The notes: generated from the letters alone by a model not told the origin. Positions 1 through 6,365 are shown, numbered from the stretch's first letter. The stretch is DNA of 7,513 nt from Holosporaceae bacterium UBA3830 (GCA_002393025.1 DGIE01000051.1:1-7513), one strand, 5' to 3'. Program-made: numbers and translations.

Positions 1-36
1 AAATTGTTAACTTTCTCTTTTGATAGGAGTATCGCT

Positions 37-243
37 ATGTCAACAGCATCCAAAGATGCCGCATCCGAACTCGATTTTAGCTACGAGTGCCAGCATCTGA
101 GGAGAGTGAAATTATCAACAAACCCCGAACTCGATTTTAGCTACGAGCGCCAACATCTGAGGCGGGTGAAATTATCAACAACATCCAAAGATACCGCATC
201 CGATGCTAATTCATCTTTTCGAGGATTTTTTTGCGGTACCTGA
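37..243 (+). CDS. Possible small repeat protein, 68 aa, unknown function
   Basis: I do not recognise this protein. The ATG at 37 is preceded by AGGAG at 25-29, eight bases upstream, a good ribosome binding site. The product is hydrophilic, with no signal peptide or membrane segment. It contains two adjacent 20-residue units, each with the core LDFSYE-x-QHLRRVKLST, flanked by a shorter unit (STASKDAAS near the start, STTSKDTAS after the second unit). All repeats keep the same reading frame. In the aligned core, two of the three codons that differ are synonymous (CAG/CAA, AGA/CGG) and one is not (TGC/CGC), which weakly favours coding. The last ~11 codons overlap, tail to tail, the end of the minus-strand secreted protein gene, so that part may be antisense read-through. 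It could instead be a non-coding repeat that happens to be open. Confidence 0.35.
   Translation: MSTASKDAASELDFSYECQHLRRVKLSTNPELDFSYERQHLRRVKLSTTSKDTASDANSSFRGFFCGT
61..180 (+). repeat. Two tandem 60-bp units inside a nested repeat
   Basis: Positions 61-120 and 121-180 are two copies of one 60-bp unit. They are nearly identical from 66/126 onward, with four substitutions in 55 bases. The pair is bracketed by a second direct repeat of about 30 bp (40-69 and 175-204, containing CATCCAAAGAT), giving the order A-B-B-A. Unit lengths are multiples of three, so the frame of the small plus-strand ORF is kept. Confidence 0.85.
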
Positions 244-1542
244 GGTAGCCTTAACAGTAGCCGCGCTTGAGGTATTGACAGCATTGTTTGTCGTAGTCTG
301 CACAGCACCTGAGGTGTTCGCTGCATTATTTGTCGAGATCTTTGTAGCACTTGAGACAGCCGTAATATTAACAGCGCTTGAGGTATTGACAGCATTGTTT
401 GTCGTAGTCTGCACAACACCTGAGGTAGCCGTAACATTAGCTGTGTTCGAGGTATTAACCGTATTAGCATTCGCAATTGCTTTATTCAAATTTGTGACTT
501 TTCCCTGGAAAGCAGTGAATTTCCCATTTAATCCTGTGATATCAATCTGTTGAGCCGACAACCACTGGATATACCGAGTAGTCGCAGAAATGTGATTTGA
601 GGTAACAACGAAAGTCTGACCGCAACTCTGCAATAGACTATATATTTGTTCGGAATAAGAGGAGAGCGTACTGTTCGTTGAATAGGTATTCTGAATTTTC
701 AAAATTTCCTGCAGCAAATCATTCAAGGAAATTGTGAATTCGCTCAGAATGGTATCAGGTATTTTTGTAAAATCTATGGATGACGCCGAATTGAACAGCT
801 GAGGTATTTTTTTGTTCAATACTGCCAATTTTTTATTAAGAATTGTTACGTCAATATTCTGGTTCTGCAGATTCTGTATACATTCTTTTATTTTTTCTAC
901 ATTGGTTGTGATGGTTGATGGATCGGAAACACAATTTTGTAATGTAGTTTGCAAAGACGTGGTTTCTTTCAAAATAATTACATCGGTTACGTGCTCACTG
1001 CGAATTTGAGCTATCGTTGCGCTCATCTCATTTAAAGTGATAATCAATTCCTGCTGAACAGCTTGGTTTATTGTGTTATTTGAAATTAATACTGTAGAAC
1101 TATTAAACTTTTCAACTACAGTTTTTAATGATGTCAAGTGTTGGTTAAGATTTGTTACGTTAACATTTCTACTCTGTAGTTGATTAATGTAGTTTTCTAT
1201 ACTGGAAATGTTGCTTAAAGTTGTAGCCGGAGCATTAATACATTTCTGCAAAGTAACACACAAATTTGAAGCATAATACAGAATTTTTGGCTTTAACTTA
1301 TTCGATTTTCTAATGCTGCTGGCCTCTTCATACATGGAACTTAAAGCATTTATAAGTTCTGCTCGGATAGTCGGGTCCGATATAACAGTTCCGTTTGTTG
1401 CCTGATTTCTCGAGGTACTCTTAGCTAACTGCTTGTCTAGAGCTGTTACTGCTTTCACGCTAACATTCTTAATTGAACTGATCAATCCCGCGTCTGCTGC
1501 GCAAAAACTGAATATCAGTGTCGCGGTCAATAACTTTTTCAT
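211..1542 (-). CDS. Sec-secreted protein with three 103-aa repeats and a Ser/Thr/Asn-rich tail
   Basis: The protein has 443 aa and belongs to no family I recognise. The start at 1542 is chosen because AGGAG (1553-1549) lies six bases upstream; two in-frame ATGs further up (1557, 1548) have no such site. Residues 1-18 look like a signal peptide: MKK, a hydrophobic stretch, then ADA before Gly19, a signal peptidase I site. The body is three tandem units with an exact 103-residue period. LQ-x-C cysteines fall at 101, 204 and 307, and the V/I-T-x-LN motif centres at 132, 235 and 338. The composition suggests helical or coiled-coil modules. Residues ~358-437 are Ser/Thr/Asn/Ala-rich with an internal 37-residue repeat, and the end is basic (KKSSKR). 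Export to the periplasm, cell surface or outside is expected. The gene diverges from the T6SS operon across a shared CtrA-box region. A T6SS role is possible but unproven; a Sec signal argues against a simple cytoplasmic effector. Confidence 0.85.
   Translation of the reverse strand: MKKLLTATLIFSFCAADAGLISSIKNVSVKAVTALDKQLAKSTSRNQATNGTVISDPTIRAELINALSSMYEEASSIRKSNKLKPKILYYASNLCVTLQKCINAPATTLSNISSIENYINQLQSRNVNVTNLNQHLTSLKTVVEKFNSSTVLISNNTINQAVQQELIITLNEMSATIAQIRSEHVTDVIILKETTSLQTTLQNCVSDPSTITTNVEKIKECIQNLQNQNIDVTILNKKLAVLNKKIPQLFNSASSIDFTKIPDTILSEFTISLNDLLQEILKIQNTYSTNSTLSSYSEQIYSLLQSCGQTFVVTSNHISATTRYIQWLSAQQIDITGLNGKFTAFQGKVTNLNKAIANANTVNTSNTANVTATSGVVQTTTNNAVNTSSAVNITAVSSATKISTNNAANTSGAVQTTTNNAVNTSSAATVKATSGTAKKSSKR
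263..426 (-). repeat. Direct repeat in the tail of the secreted protein (53 bp x 2, 111 bp apart)
   Basis: Positions 263-315 and 374-426 are almost identical; I see one mismatch. They encode the repeated residues VQTTTNNAVNTSSA. The 111-bp offset is 37 codons, so gain or loss of a unit keeps the frame. The near-identity points to recent duplication or ongoing length variation, unlike the old 309-bp units in the same gene. Confidence 0.85.
451..1377 (-). repeat. Three tandem 309-bp coding units (103 aa each)
   Basis: These are the coding units of the secreted protein, at about 1377-1069, 1068-760 and 759-451. They are well diverged, so the repetition is seen in the protein: L..L/M heptad-like helices, a conserved cysteine in LQ-x-C, then I-x-x-LQ-x-x-N/Q-I/V-x-V/I-T-x-LN. 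Landmark residues in all three units are spaced by exactly 103, with no insertion or deletion needed. The third unit merges into the low-complexity tail near 472. Confidence 0.8.
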
Positions 1543-1564
1543 TTTCATCTCCTGCATTCTTACA

Positions 1565-1570
1565 TTTCTA
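1565..1570 (-). promoter_or_regulatory. Putative -10 box for the secreted repeat protein
   Basis: On the minus strand, TAGAAA lies 17 bases downstream of the CtrA box at 1602-1588 and about 12 bases before the ribosome binding site. The same arrangement (CtrA box, 16 bases, TAGAAT) occurs in the repeat elements near 5422 and 6203, which supports reading it as a promoter with CtrA over the -35 region. Confidence 0.35.
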
Positions 1571-1587
1571 ATTATTTCACAAAAGAT

Positions 1588-1602
1588 TTAACGAAAAGTT
1601 AA
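1588..1602. promoter_or_regulatory. CtrA-type box in the divergent control region
   Basis: TTAACGAAAAGTTAA is an exact TTAA-N7-TTAA match, the consensus bound by the response regulator CtrA in Alphaproteobacteria. It sits 46 bases upstream of the secreted repeat protein start and 77 bases upstream of the tssD start, so it could act on either or both. The spacer is the same as in the boxes at 5537 and 6320 (reverse complement). No binding data can be seen here. Confidence 0.55.
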
Positions 1603-1619
1603 TTTTAAAAAAAATTGTG

Positions 1620-1635
1620 TTTACGATTTATTAAC
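1620..1635 (+). promoter_or_regulatory. Second CtrA-like site (one mismatch) upstream of tssD
   Basis: TTTACGATTTATTAAC fits TTAA-N7-TTAAC with one mismatch in the left half. It lies between the exact box and tssD, 43 bases before the start codon, and is oriented with the TTAAC half toward tssD. I could not settle on a -10 box for tssD. Confidence 0.3.
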
Positions 1636-1678
1636 AATTTACGAACTATCATTGTTGAAAGTTGGAGTGTTATGTGTG

Positions 1679-2230
1679 ATGAATCAGTTTTTTTTGAAGG
1701 ATGATCCCAAGCTATTTGATGAGAAATTTCCCGAGGAATCTCGAGACAGATTTTTGTGGTTGAGGTCTGCGGATAAAATTTTTTCCAGCAAAATTCAGGA
1801 GACTAAGGATAAGAAAGAATATAAGAATTTTGCTCCGCTTTATCATATAGAATACATGGTTTACAAATCATTTTTGTATGATCAAACAAAAACAGCGGAA
1901 AGTTCTGTCTACGCGAAAGAAGTGCATGTATATATGCCGTCAGGTGTTCATTGCGCTATGTTGGAAGGTCGAATGGCGAAATCAATGATTATTCCTCAAA
2001 TTACAATACATAAGGTTAGAAGAATTAATGGAGTACTTACTACTTTGGAGAAAAAAGAATTTAAACAATGTGTAATTAATTCGTTCGGTTTGAAGGACAG
2101 TATGATTGGATTTTCGTTCAGGTATACATCGTTAAATGACTCCTATACTAAATTTAAGCCGGACGGATCACAGGAGGGAAGTGCTGCTGTTCAAATTGAT
2201 TTGGTTAAATGGGAGGTAAAATCGTCTTGA
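1679..2230 (+). CDS. tssD: Probable Hcp-like T6SS tube protein (TssD)
   Basis: The protein has 183 aa, close to the 160-175 aa usual for Hcp, whose hexameric rings stack into the T6SS inner tube. The C-terminal half has the Hcp pattern: a run ending in ...CAMLEGRM, strands with HKVRRINGVLTT, a segment like FKQCVINSF, then IGFSFRYTSLNDSYTKF-x-PDGSQEG near the end. The N-terminal third is not obviously Hcp-like. The position supports the call: hcp lies directly before tssE, tssF and tssG in other clusters such as HSI-I of Pseudomonas. ATG 1679 is chosen with GGAG at 1664-1667, eleven bases upstream; GTG 1676 is an alternative, and TTG 1652 lacks a visible site. It is the first gene of the operon and overlaps tssE. 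A tube paralogue with a different job cannot be excluded. Confidence 0.6.
   Translation: MNQFFLKDDPKLFDEKFPEESRDRFLWLRSADKIFSSKIQETKDKKEYKNFAPLYHIEYMVYKSFLYDQTKTAESSVYAKEVHVYMPSGVHCAMLEGRMAKSMIIPQITIHKVRRINGVLTTLEKKEFKQCVINSFGLKDSMIGFSFRYTSLNDSYTKFKPDGSQEGSAAVQIDLVKWEVKSS
2212..2216 (+). promoter_or_regulatory. Ribosome binding site that favours a TTG start for tssE
   Basis: GGAGG lies inside the end of tssD, ten bases before TTG 2227. The in-frame ATG at 2209 overlaps this site and has no Shine-Dalgarno-like sequence of its own. Confidence 0.5.
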
Positions 2231-2664
2231 GGAAAGTTGCTGTTCTGCCCATATTTGATCGTCTCGTGGATGACAATCCCAAAGAATCCTTTGAAATAGA
2301 GGCCAAGCACTATATTTCGATTGATGAATTGCAAGAATCCATTTCCAATGATCTGGAACGATTACTTAACACGAAAATATCTTCGTTCTGGGTAGATTAT
2401 TCAAAGACAATGATGATTCCATTTTCTTACGGAATTAATTCTACTGCCCCGAGTTCTGCAGAGACAGTTTTTGAGATTCAAGATTTGGAAAATAGAATAA
2501 GTCGCGTAATTGCAGAGTTCGAACCACGTCTAACCAATGTTCAGGTGCAGGTGGTCAGTTTCGGAATGGATCCCGGAAAAGCTTATCTGCAAATTGATGC
2601 AGATGTTGCAGCCGGAAATAAAAGAGTTCCTCTTTCCTTTCCTATTGTTATGGAGGCGCCATGA
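2227..2664 (+). CDS. tssE: T6SS baseplate protein TssE (gp25-like)
   Basis: The protein has 145 aa, normal for the phage T4 gp25-like TssE family. TssE is part of the cytoplasmic baseplate wedge that starts sheath assembly. The sequence opens with the family pattern LPIFDRLVDD, has a middle section ...ISNDLERLLNT, and carries the conserved EFEPRL motif at residues 97-102, followed by VQVQVVSF and a final beta-strand region. TTG 2227 is the preferred start because GGAGG at 2212-2216 precedes it. Its first bases overlap the tssD stop (TTGA), which would couple translation of the two genes. An ATG at 2209 would add six residues. The gene ends in an ATGA overlap with tssF. Family assignment is firm; the exact start is not. 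Confidence 0.9.
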   Translation: MRKVAVLPIFDRLVDDNPKESFEIEAKHYISIDELQESISNDLERLLNTKISSFWVDYSKTMMIPFSYGINSTAPSSAETVFEIQDLENRISRVIAEFEPRLTNVQVQVVSFGMDPGKAYLQIDADVAAGNKRVPLSFPIVMEAP

Positions 2665-4415
2665 TTAGATCTGCAATAGACACGCTTTCTGAGTATTATC
2701 GATACGAATTGGCTTATTTGCGCTCGTCAGGGGAAGATTTTGCCAGACACTTTCCTAAGATAGCTCGACGATTGGATTTGTCCCACGAAGAATCTTCAGA
2801 TCCTCATGTAGAAAGATTAATTGAGAGCGTTGCTTTTCTGACTGGAAAATTACAGAAACAGATAGATGATCAGTATCCGGAAATTGCCAATGCTCTGCTA
2901 GGAGTAATGTATAAACCGCTGGCTTTGCCAACCCCATCATCGGTTATGGTGAATTTTGACATAGATATATCGCGAGCAATAAAAAATGCAGGAATGATTG
3001 TACCTCGACATACAACCCTAAGAGCGACTAGTCGGAATGGAACTATTTGTTCTTTTCGAACAACTCATGATTTGAAAATTTGGCCAATTGAACTCAGACA
3101 TGCAGAGATAGTCTCAAAAGAACATTTATCCCACTATCCAGCAAAAGTATCAACTTTTTTGAAATTGCAACTTAGTTGTGCGGAAGAAGGAATTGCTCCT
3201 GATAAATTGCGCTTTTATATTTTGGCGGATGCTTTGTTGCGCGGAAGAATTTTCGCTGGTATTTTTTCCACCGAAGAGCCTGTTATTCTGGAACACATGG
3301 GAGTTTATAAGAACTTGGGAAAAATATCTCCTGTTGGTCTGGAAGATAATGAATCCCTGTTGATTTATCCGAATAATGTTCATAAAAGTTTTAGGTATTT
3401 GCAAGAATATTTCGCTTTTCCCGATAAATTTTACGGATTTGATGTCCCAATCAATCATAATTTGACCGCGAACTTTGTCTTATATATTCCAATTGGAGAG
3501 GAGATTCAGATGCAGGTATCGACTCGAGATTTTTCTCTTTCGACGGTGCCTGCCGTGAATCTGTTTTCGAAAGTTACTGAACCTTTGCGCTTAGATTATA
3601 AACAGGTCGAGTATCAATTAATTCCGGACTATCGTCTCTACAGAAGTCACGAAATTTACATGATCGAAAAGATGATTGAAGTCGATCCGGAGACCAATGA
3701 CGAGATATTTGTTCCCGAATTTTACTCTTGTAATCATTTTTCGTCATCAACCAGACTAGGTATAGCTTGGGTTGCCCGGAGAAAAGAGTCGATGATTGAT
3801 GGAGCAATGGGTGATGACGCATACATTTCATTTGTAGACGAAAATTTTAACCCGCAGCAGCCTGTGGATAGAGTATTTTATGCATACACGCTCTGTACTA
3901 ATCGACATGCCGCCGAGGATATTCCCGTCAAGGGGCAGTTAAATGTGGACATATCTATTCCTGCGAAACAGATTTATTGCGTAAATCATCCGACTCCGCA
4001 AAAAAATGCTTTGAAAAACGGAGCTATTCTCTGGAAATTAATTTCAATTCTTTCTCTGAATTCTCTGTCTTTTTCAAGCCATGGAATACTGAAGTTAAAA
4101 GAGATTTTGCGATTGTTTTCAGACTTGACAAATTCCTCTTTAGAACGAGAGATCAATGCCATTACGGAAATGTCCAGTAACATGGGAATTAAAAGAATAG
4201 CCAATCAGTCTTGGTATGGATTGGTAAACGGAACAAACATAGAAATACATTTTGATGATAATCTGTATAATAAAGGATTACCTTTGAGTTTAGTTATCAG
4301 CAAATTTTTGTCCAGTTACACTGCAATAAATACTTTCACGGACATAACTGTTAAAAATCAAAACGGAACGTTGAGAAAATGGGAAACACAGTTCGGAAAC
4401 AAAAAATATCTTTAG
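2661..4415 (+). CDS. tssF: T6SS baseplate protein TssF
   Basis: The protein has 584 aa, typical for TssF (about 580-620), the large baseplate wedge subunit that pairs with TssG and contacts TssE, TssK and the VgrG spike. The N-terminus is diagnostic: EYYRYELAYLR at residues 11-21, GEDFARHFPKIARRL following, DPHVERLIE at 47-55, then FLTGKLQ, YPEIANALL and PLALPTPSS at about 87-94. The rest is soluble mixed alpha/beta sequence without membrane segments, as expected for a cytoplasmic part. The gene starts in an ATGA overlap with tssE, with GGAGG four bases upstream (2652-2656), a rather tight spacing. Its last 37 bases overlap tssG. No truncation or frameshift is seen. Confidence 0.95.
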   Translation: MIRSAIDTLSEYYRYELAYLRSSGEDFARHFPKIARRLDLSHEESSDPHVERLIESVAFLTGKLQKQIDDQYPEIANALLGVMYKPLALPTPSSVMVNFDIDISRAIKNAGMIVPRHTTLRATSRNGTICSFRTTHDLKIWPIELRHAEIVSKEHLSHYPAKVSTFLKLQLSCAEEGIAPDKLRFYILADALLRGRIFAGIFSTEEPVILEHMGVYKNLGKISPVGLEDNESLLIYPNNVHKSFRYLQEYFAFPDKFYGFDVPINHNLTANFVLYIPIGEEIQMQVSTRDFSLSTVPAVNLFSKVTEPLRLDYKQVEYQLIPDYRLYRSHEIYMIEKMIEVDPETNDEIFVPEFYSCNHFSSSTRLGIAWVARRKESMIDGAMGDDAYISFVDENFNPQQPVDRVFYAYTLCTNRHAAEDIPVKGQLNVDISIPAKQIYCVNHPTPQKNALKNGAILWKLISILSLNSLSFSSHGILKLKEILRLFSDLTNSSLEREINAITEMSSNMGIKRIANQSWYGLVNGTNIEIHFDDNLYNKGLPLSLVISKFLSSYTAINTFTDITVKNQNGTLRKWETQFGNKKYL

Positions 4416-5299
4416 AGGAAGACTTATTAAAGAATCCTCGGAAATATTCATTTGAAATGACCGCGAAAATTTTGTGTTATCATTCCCATCATGAATATGG
4501 CAAAGAAATTTCAGTTTACGACGCTCCTATAAAAACCGTCAGTATAAATTCATTTCATTTGCGGGGAGCGGAAATTGAAAAAATTACCAATGACAATGAT
4601 AAAAAAGTAGTCCACATTGAGAGATTATCATTGTCTGGATTAAATGCTCCACTGCCAACTCCTTATGCCGAGATGGTATATAATCAAACAGTTAAAAGAG
4701 ACTATGCTTTCGCAAAATTTTTGAATTCATTTAATGCTCGAATTTTAGGAATTTCCTATCAGATCAGTAAAAAAAGATATCTTTGCCTGCAAGCCAATCG
4801 AAAACAAGATTACATGGTAGTCAAAACGTTAGCAAAATTTTTCGGAGAAGATAATCTGGACCGAAAATATGCAAGACTCGCCTATTTATTCTGGACAAAG
4901 GAAAAAAGCGCAGTCGGACTCGAATCAATAATAAAATACTTATATTCTCTCGATGTAAAGGTTAATCAATTTGTGCCTATGCGTATCCAAAACACTAGTT
5001 ATAACAGATTAGGTCATATGCGATTGGGCGTAAATTTCGACTTGGGGTCTCACTTTACGGTGTTAAATTTGGGAATTGCTATTCATTTGTCAGGAAAAAA
5101 TCATTTGATTTCTAAATTAATTTTCCAGCAAGAAAAGCGTGAAGAATTAAAACGAATAATAAAAAAATATCTCGGAGATTTCATAAAGTTTTCGATTTTT
5201 GTAACCCCCAACGATGCTTCCGCTCTCAAAATGGGGCAGATTCTTGGTCGCAATACGTGGATTCCTGGAAATGTTTTAGATGAATCAAAAATTTGCTGA
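4379..5299 (+). CDS. tssG: T6SS baseplate protein TssG
   Basis: The protein has 306 aa, slightly below the usual ~330 for TssG, which joins two TssF copies in the baseplate wedge. Family features are PRKYSFEMTAKIL at residues 20-32, LSGLNAPLPTPYAEMV at about 85-100, FLNSFNARIL at 114-123, and a C-terminal LGRNTWIPG at about 289-297. The start ATG at 4379 lies inside tssF and has only a weak purine-rich stretch upstream, so expression probably depends on coupling to tssF translation. It is the last gene of the operon here. tssH, the sheath genes and the membrane-complex genes do not follow, and I see no clear terminator hairpin after the stop. Confidence 0.92.
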   Translation: MGNTVRKQKISLEEDLLKNPRKYSFEMTAKILCYHSHHEYGKEISVYDAPIKTVSINSFHLRGAEIEKITNDNDKKVVHIERLSLSGLNAPLPTPYAEMVYNQTVKRDYAFAKFLNSFNARILGISYQISKKRYLCLQANRKQDYMVVKTLAKFFGEDNLDRKYARLAYLFWTKEKSAVGLESIIKYLYSLDVKVNQFVPMRIQNTSYNRLGHMRLGVNFDLGSHFTVLNLGIAIHLSGKNHLISKLIFQQEKREELKRIIKKYLGDFIKFSIFVTPNDASALKMGQILGRNTWIPGNVLDESKIC

Positions 5300-5443
5300 T
5301 CTGAGTGTTTCTTGTCTTTTCCCAATTTCCAATTCTTCTCGCGGATAAAATCTTGTGGAGATGCGTTTAAACATGCAGATAAAGAATAATAAGCTTGTTA
5401 GAGCGGAGACCTGCTCCTCCGATTCTATCATACGCTGCAAATG

Positions 5444-5458
5444 TTAAGATTTGGTTAA
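5444..5458 (-). promoter_or_regulatory. CtrA-type box a, element copy 1
   Basis: On the minus strand this reads TTAACCAAATCTTAA followed by C, an exact TTAA-N7-TTAAC. TAGAAT follows 16 bases downstream on that strand, a layout suited to a CtrA-activated promoter. Confidence 0.5.
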
Positions 5459-5521
5459 TATTGAAAAAAATAAAATCATTCCGCCCCGCCGCTGAAATCC
5501 TTGGGAAAATAACGGAAAAGG

Positions 5522-5552
5522 TTAAGATTTTGTTAATTAACTTTTCGTTAAC
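5522..5552. promoter_or_regulatory. Two abutting CtrA-type boxes, element copy 1
   Basis: Two exact TTAA-N7-TTAA sites (5522-5536 and 5537-5551, the latter followed by C) directly abut. They share no bases and give four TTAA half-sites at regular spacing, as expected for cooperative binding of response-regulator dimers. Confidence 0.5.
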
Positions 5553-5798
5553 TTTTGATATGCAAGTTCCTGCTTGGCGCAAAGATTTACTCCCGCATGA
5601 TGTTGAGATATGCCACCAAATCTGGGCTGGCGCGAAAACCCAGCTTCTCCAAATTTCAATAAGATAATTACGTTGGTCGGCACGATGTTATATCTGGAAA
5701 TAAAAAGTGAAGCACAAACCTCTCGACGCGGGGTCCTGCTCCTCCGATGAAAAACAACATCATTCAAGCTGTAAGCAAGAGTCTATTGGCACGCGGGT

Positions 5799-5812
5799 CT
5801 GTATCTATACAG
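5799..5812. other. Short perfect inverted repeat
   Basis: CTGTAT and ATACAG (5799-5804 and 5807-5812) are perfect inverted arms separated by two bases. No T-tract follows, so it is not a typical terminator. It could be an operator or just part of the repeat mosaic. Confidence 0.3.
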
Positions 5813-6021
5813 CAGGAGTTTTCAGACTTTAGTTAAGGTACACTGAGCGTGAGTTAGCGCGAAGACCTGCTCTTTTTAAAGAGGACAAAAGGCGGATGTT
5901 TCAAAAATTAAAAACAGGTGCACAGATGTGGTCGCATATAATTGGGCGTGATATGTTAGATATTCATCATTAGAGCAAGTTTTCAAATTAAAAGATTAAA
6001 TACTAATATTGAAGTGTTGCC

Positions 6022-6046
6022 AAAAAATCGGCGCAAGGATCTGCGC
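6022..6046 (-). terminator. Possible intrinsic terminator just after truncated element copy 2
   Basis: Read on the minus strand, GCGCA (6046-6042) and TGCGC (6035-6031) form a 5-bp GC-rich stem with a six-base loop. CG and then ATTTTTT (6028-6022) follow. The stem is short, so strength is doubtful. Confidence 0.35.
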
Positions 6047-6049
6047 GAA

Positions 6050-6123
6050 GACCTGCTCCTCCGATTCTATCATACGCTGCAAATGTTAAGATTTGGCTAA
6101 TATTGGAAAAAACAAAGTCATTT
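6050..6123 (-). repeat. CtrA-box element, truncated copy 2
   Basis: This copy keeps only the promoter-like half of the element: CTGCTCCTCCGATTCTATC onward to about 6123. Its box (6086-6100) has one mismatch (CTAA for TTAA). The half with the paired boxes is missing, replaced by unrelated sequence before copy 3. Confidence 0.8.
6086..6100 (-). promoter_or_regulatory. Degenerate CtrA-type box, element copy 2
   Basis: On the plus strand this is TTAA-N7-CTAA, the same site as in copies 1 and 3 with one changed half-site base. Confidence 0.3.
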
Positions 6124-6224
6124 TGTCATTTTTGGCTAGCGCGAGGACTTAATTATAATGTTGAGATGCGAGTCTGGGTTATTGCACGGGTCTGCTCCTC
6201 CGATTCTATCATACGCTGCAAATG

Positions 6225-6239
6225 TTAAGATTTGGTTAA
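6225..6239 (-). promoter_or_regulatory. CtrA-type box a, element copy 3
   Basis: This is an exact TTAA-N7-TTAA, identical to the box at 5444-5458, with TAGAAT 16 bases downstream on the minus strand. Confidence 0.5.
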
Positions 6240-6304
6240 TATTGGAAAAAATAAAATCATTCTGCCCTACAGCTGCAATCCTTGGGAAAAATAAAATGAA
6301 AAAG

Positions 6305-6335
6305 TTAAGATTTTGTTAATTAACTTTTCGTTAAC
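6305..6335. promoter_or_regulatory. Two abutting CtrA-type boxes, element copy 3
   Basis: Two exact TTAA-N7-TTAA sites (6305-6319 and 6320-6334, followed by C) abut, identical to the pair at 5522-5552. The paired sites are conserved although nearby spacer bases differ between the two copies. Confidence 0.5.
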
Positions 6336-6365
6336 CCTTGATATGCAACGTGCCCTCAGCCAAAA

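Larger units (their letters stand above)
5408..5565 (-). repeat. CtrA-box element, full copy 1
   Basis: This ~158-bp element matches 6189-6348. The first ~76 bases differ at only two positions, and the second half is also close. Read on the minus strand, it runs from two abutting CtrA boxes through an AT-rich spacer to a third box, a TAGAAT -10-like hexamer (5427-5422) and GGAGGAG (5420-5414). No gene starts behind it; a transcript would run toward the 3' end of tssG in antisense. Confidence 0.85.
6189..6348 (-). repeat. CtrA-box element, full copy 3
   Basis: This is a ~160-bp near-copy of 5408-5565, 781 bp away in the same orientation. It has the same three boxes, the same TAGAAT (6207-6202) and the same GGAGGAG (6200-6194) on the minus strand. 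Sequence beyond its minus-strand end also partly resembles 5590-5647 (CATCTCAACAT and CCCAGA are shared), so the larger unit extends past the element. Confidence 0.85.

Noticed and set aside
203..553. 116-aa plus-strand open frame opposite the secreted protein tail
   Set aside because: It is antisense to a low-complexity repeat with a good gene on the other strand; the valine/alanine-rich product simply mirrors that composition.
1672..1704. ATG at 1672 as the tssD start
   Set aside because: It is out of frame with tssD and stops after ten codons.
5300..5360. Terminator after tssG
   Set aside because: Only four-base stems are visible and none is followed by a T-tract, so I did not list one.
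5414..5420. GGAGGAG on the minus strand as a ribosome binding site in the repeat elements
   Set aside because: It follows the -10-like hexamer by one base, so it would sit at or before the start of RNA. No usable start codon and frame follow; in copy 3 a GTG is followed almost at once by a stop.
5395..5667. 90-aa plus-strand open frame starting at TTG
   Set aside because: It lies entirely over repeat copy 1 and its flank, has no ribosome binding site, and the product resembles no protein; the equivalent frame is not kept as a gene in copy 3.
5730..5750. tRNA 3' end (CCTGCTCCTCCGA resembles an acceptor arm), which might mark an attachment site
   Set aside because: No TTCGA loop or matching 5' half was found in any copy, so a tRNA or tRNA fragment is not supported.
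5537..5767. 76-aa minus-strand open frame
   Set aside because: It crosses the repeat boundary and the paired CtrA boxes, with no supporting start signal or protein features.
5400..6350. CRISPR array
   Set aside because: The repeats are ~160 bp, irregularly spaced and decayed, with no short uniform repeat-spacer pattern and no cas gene.
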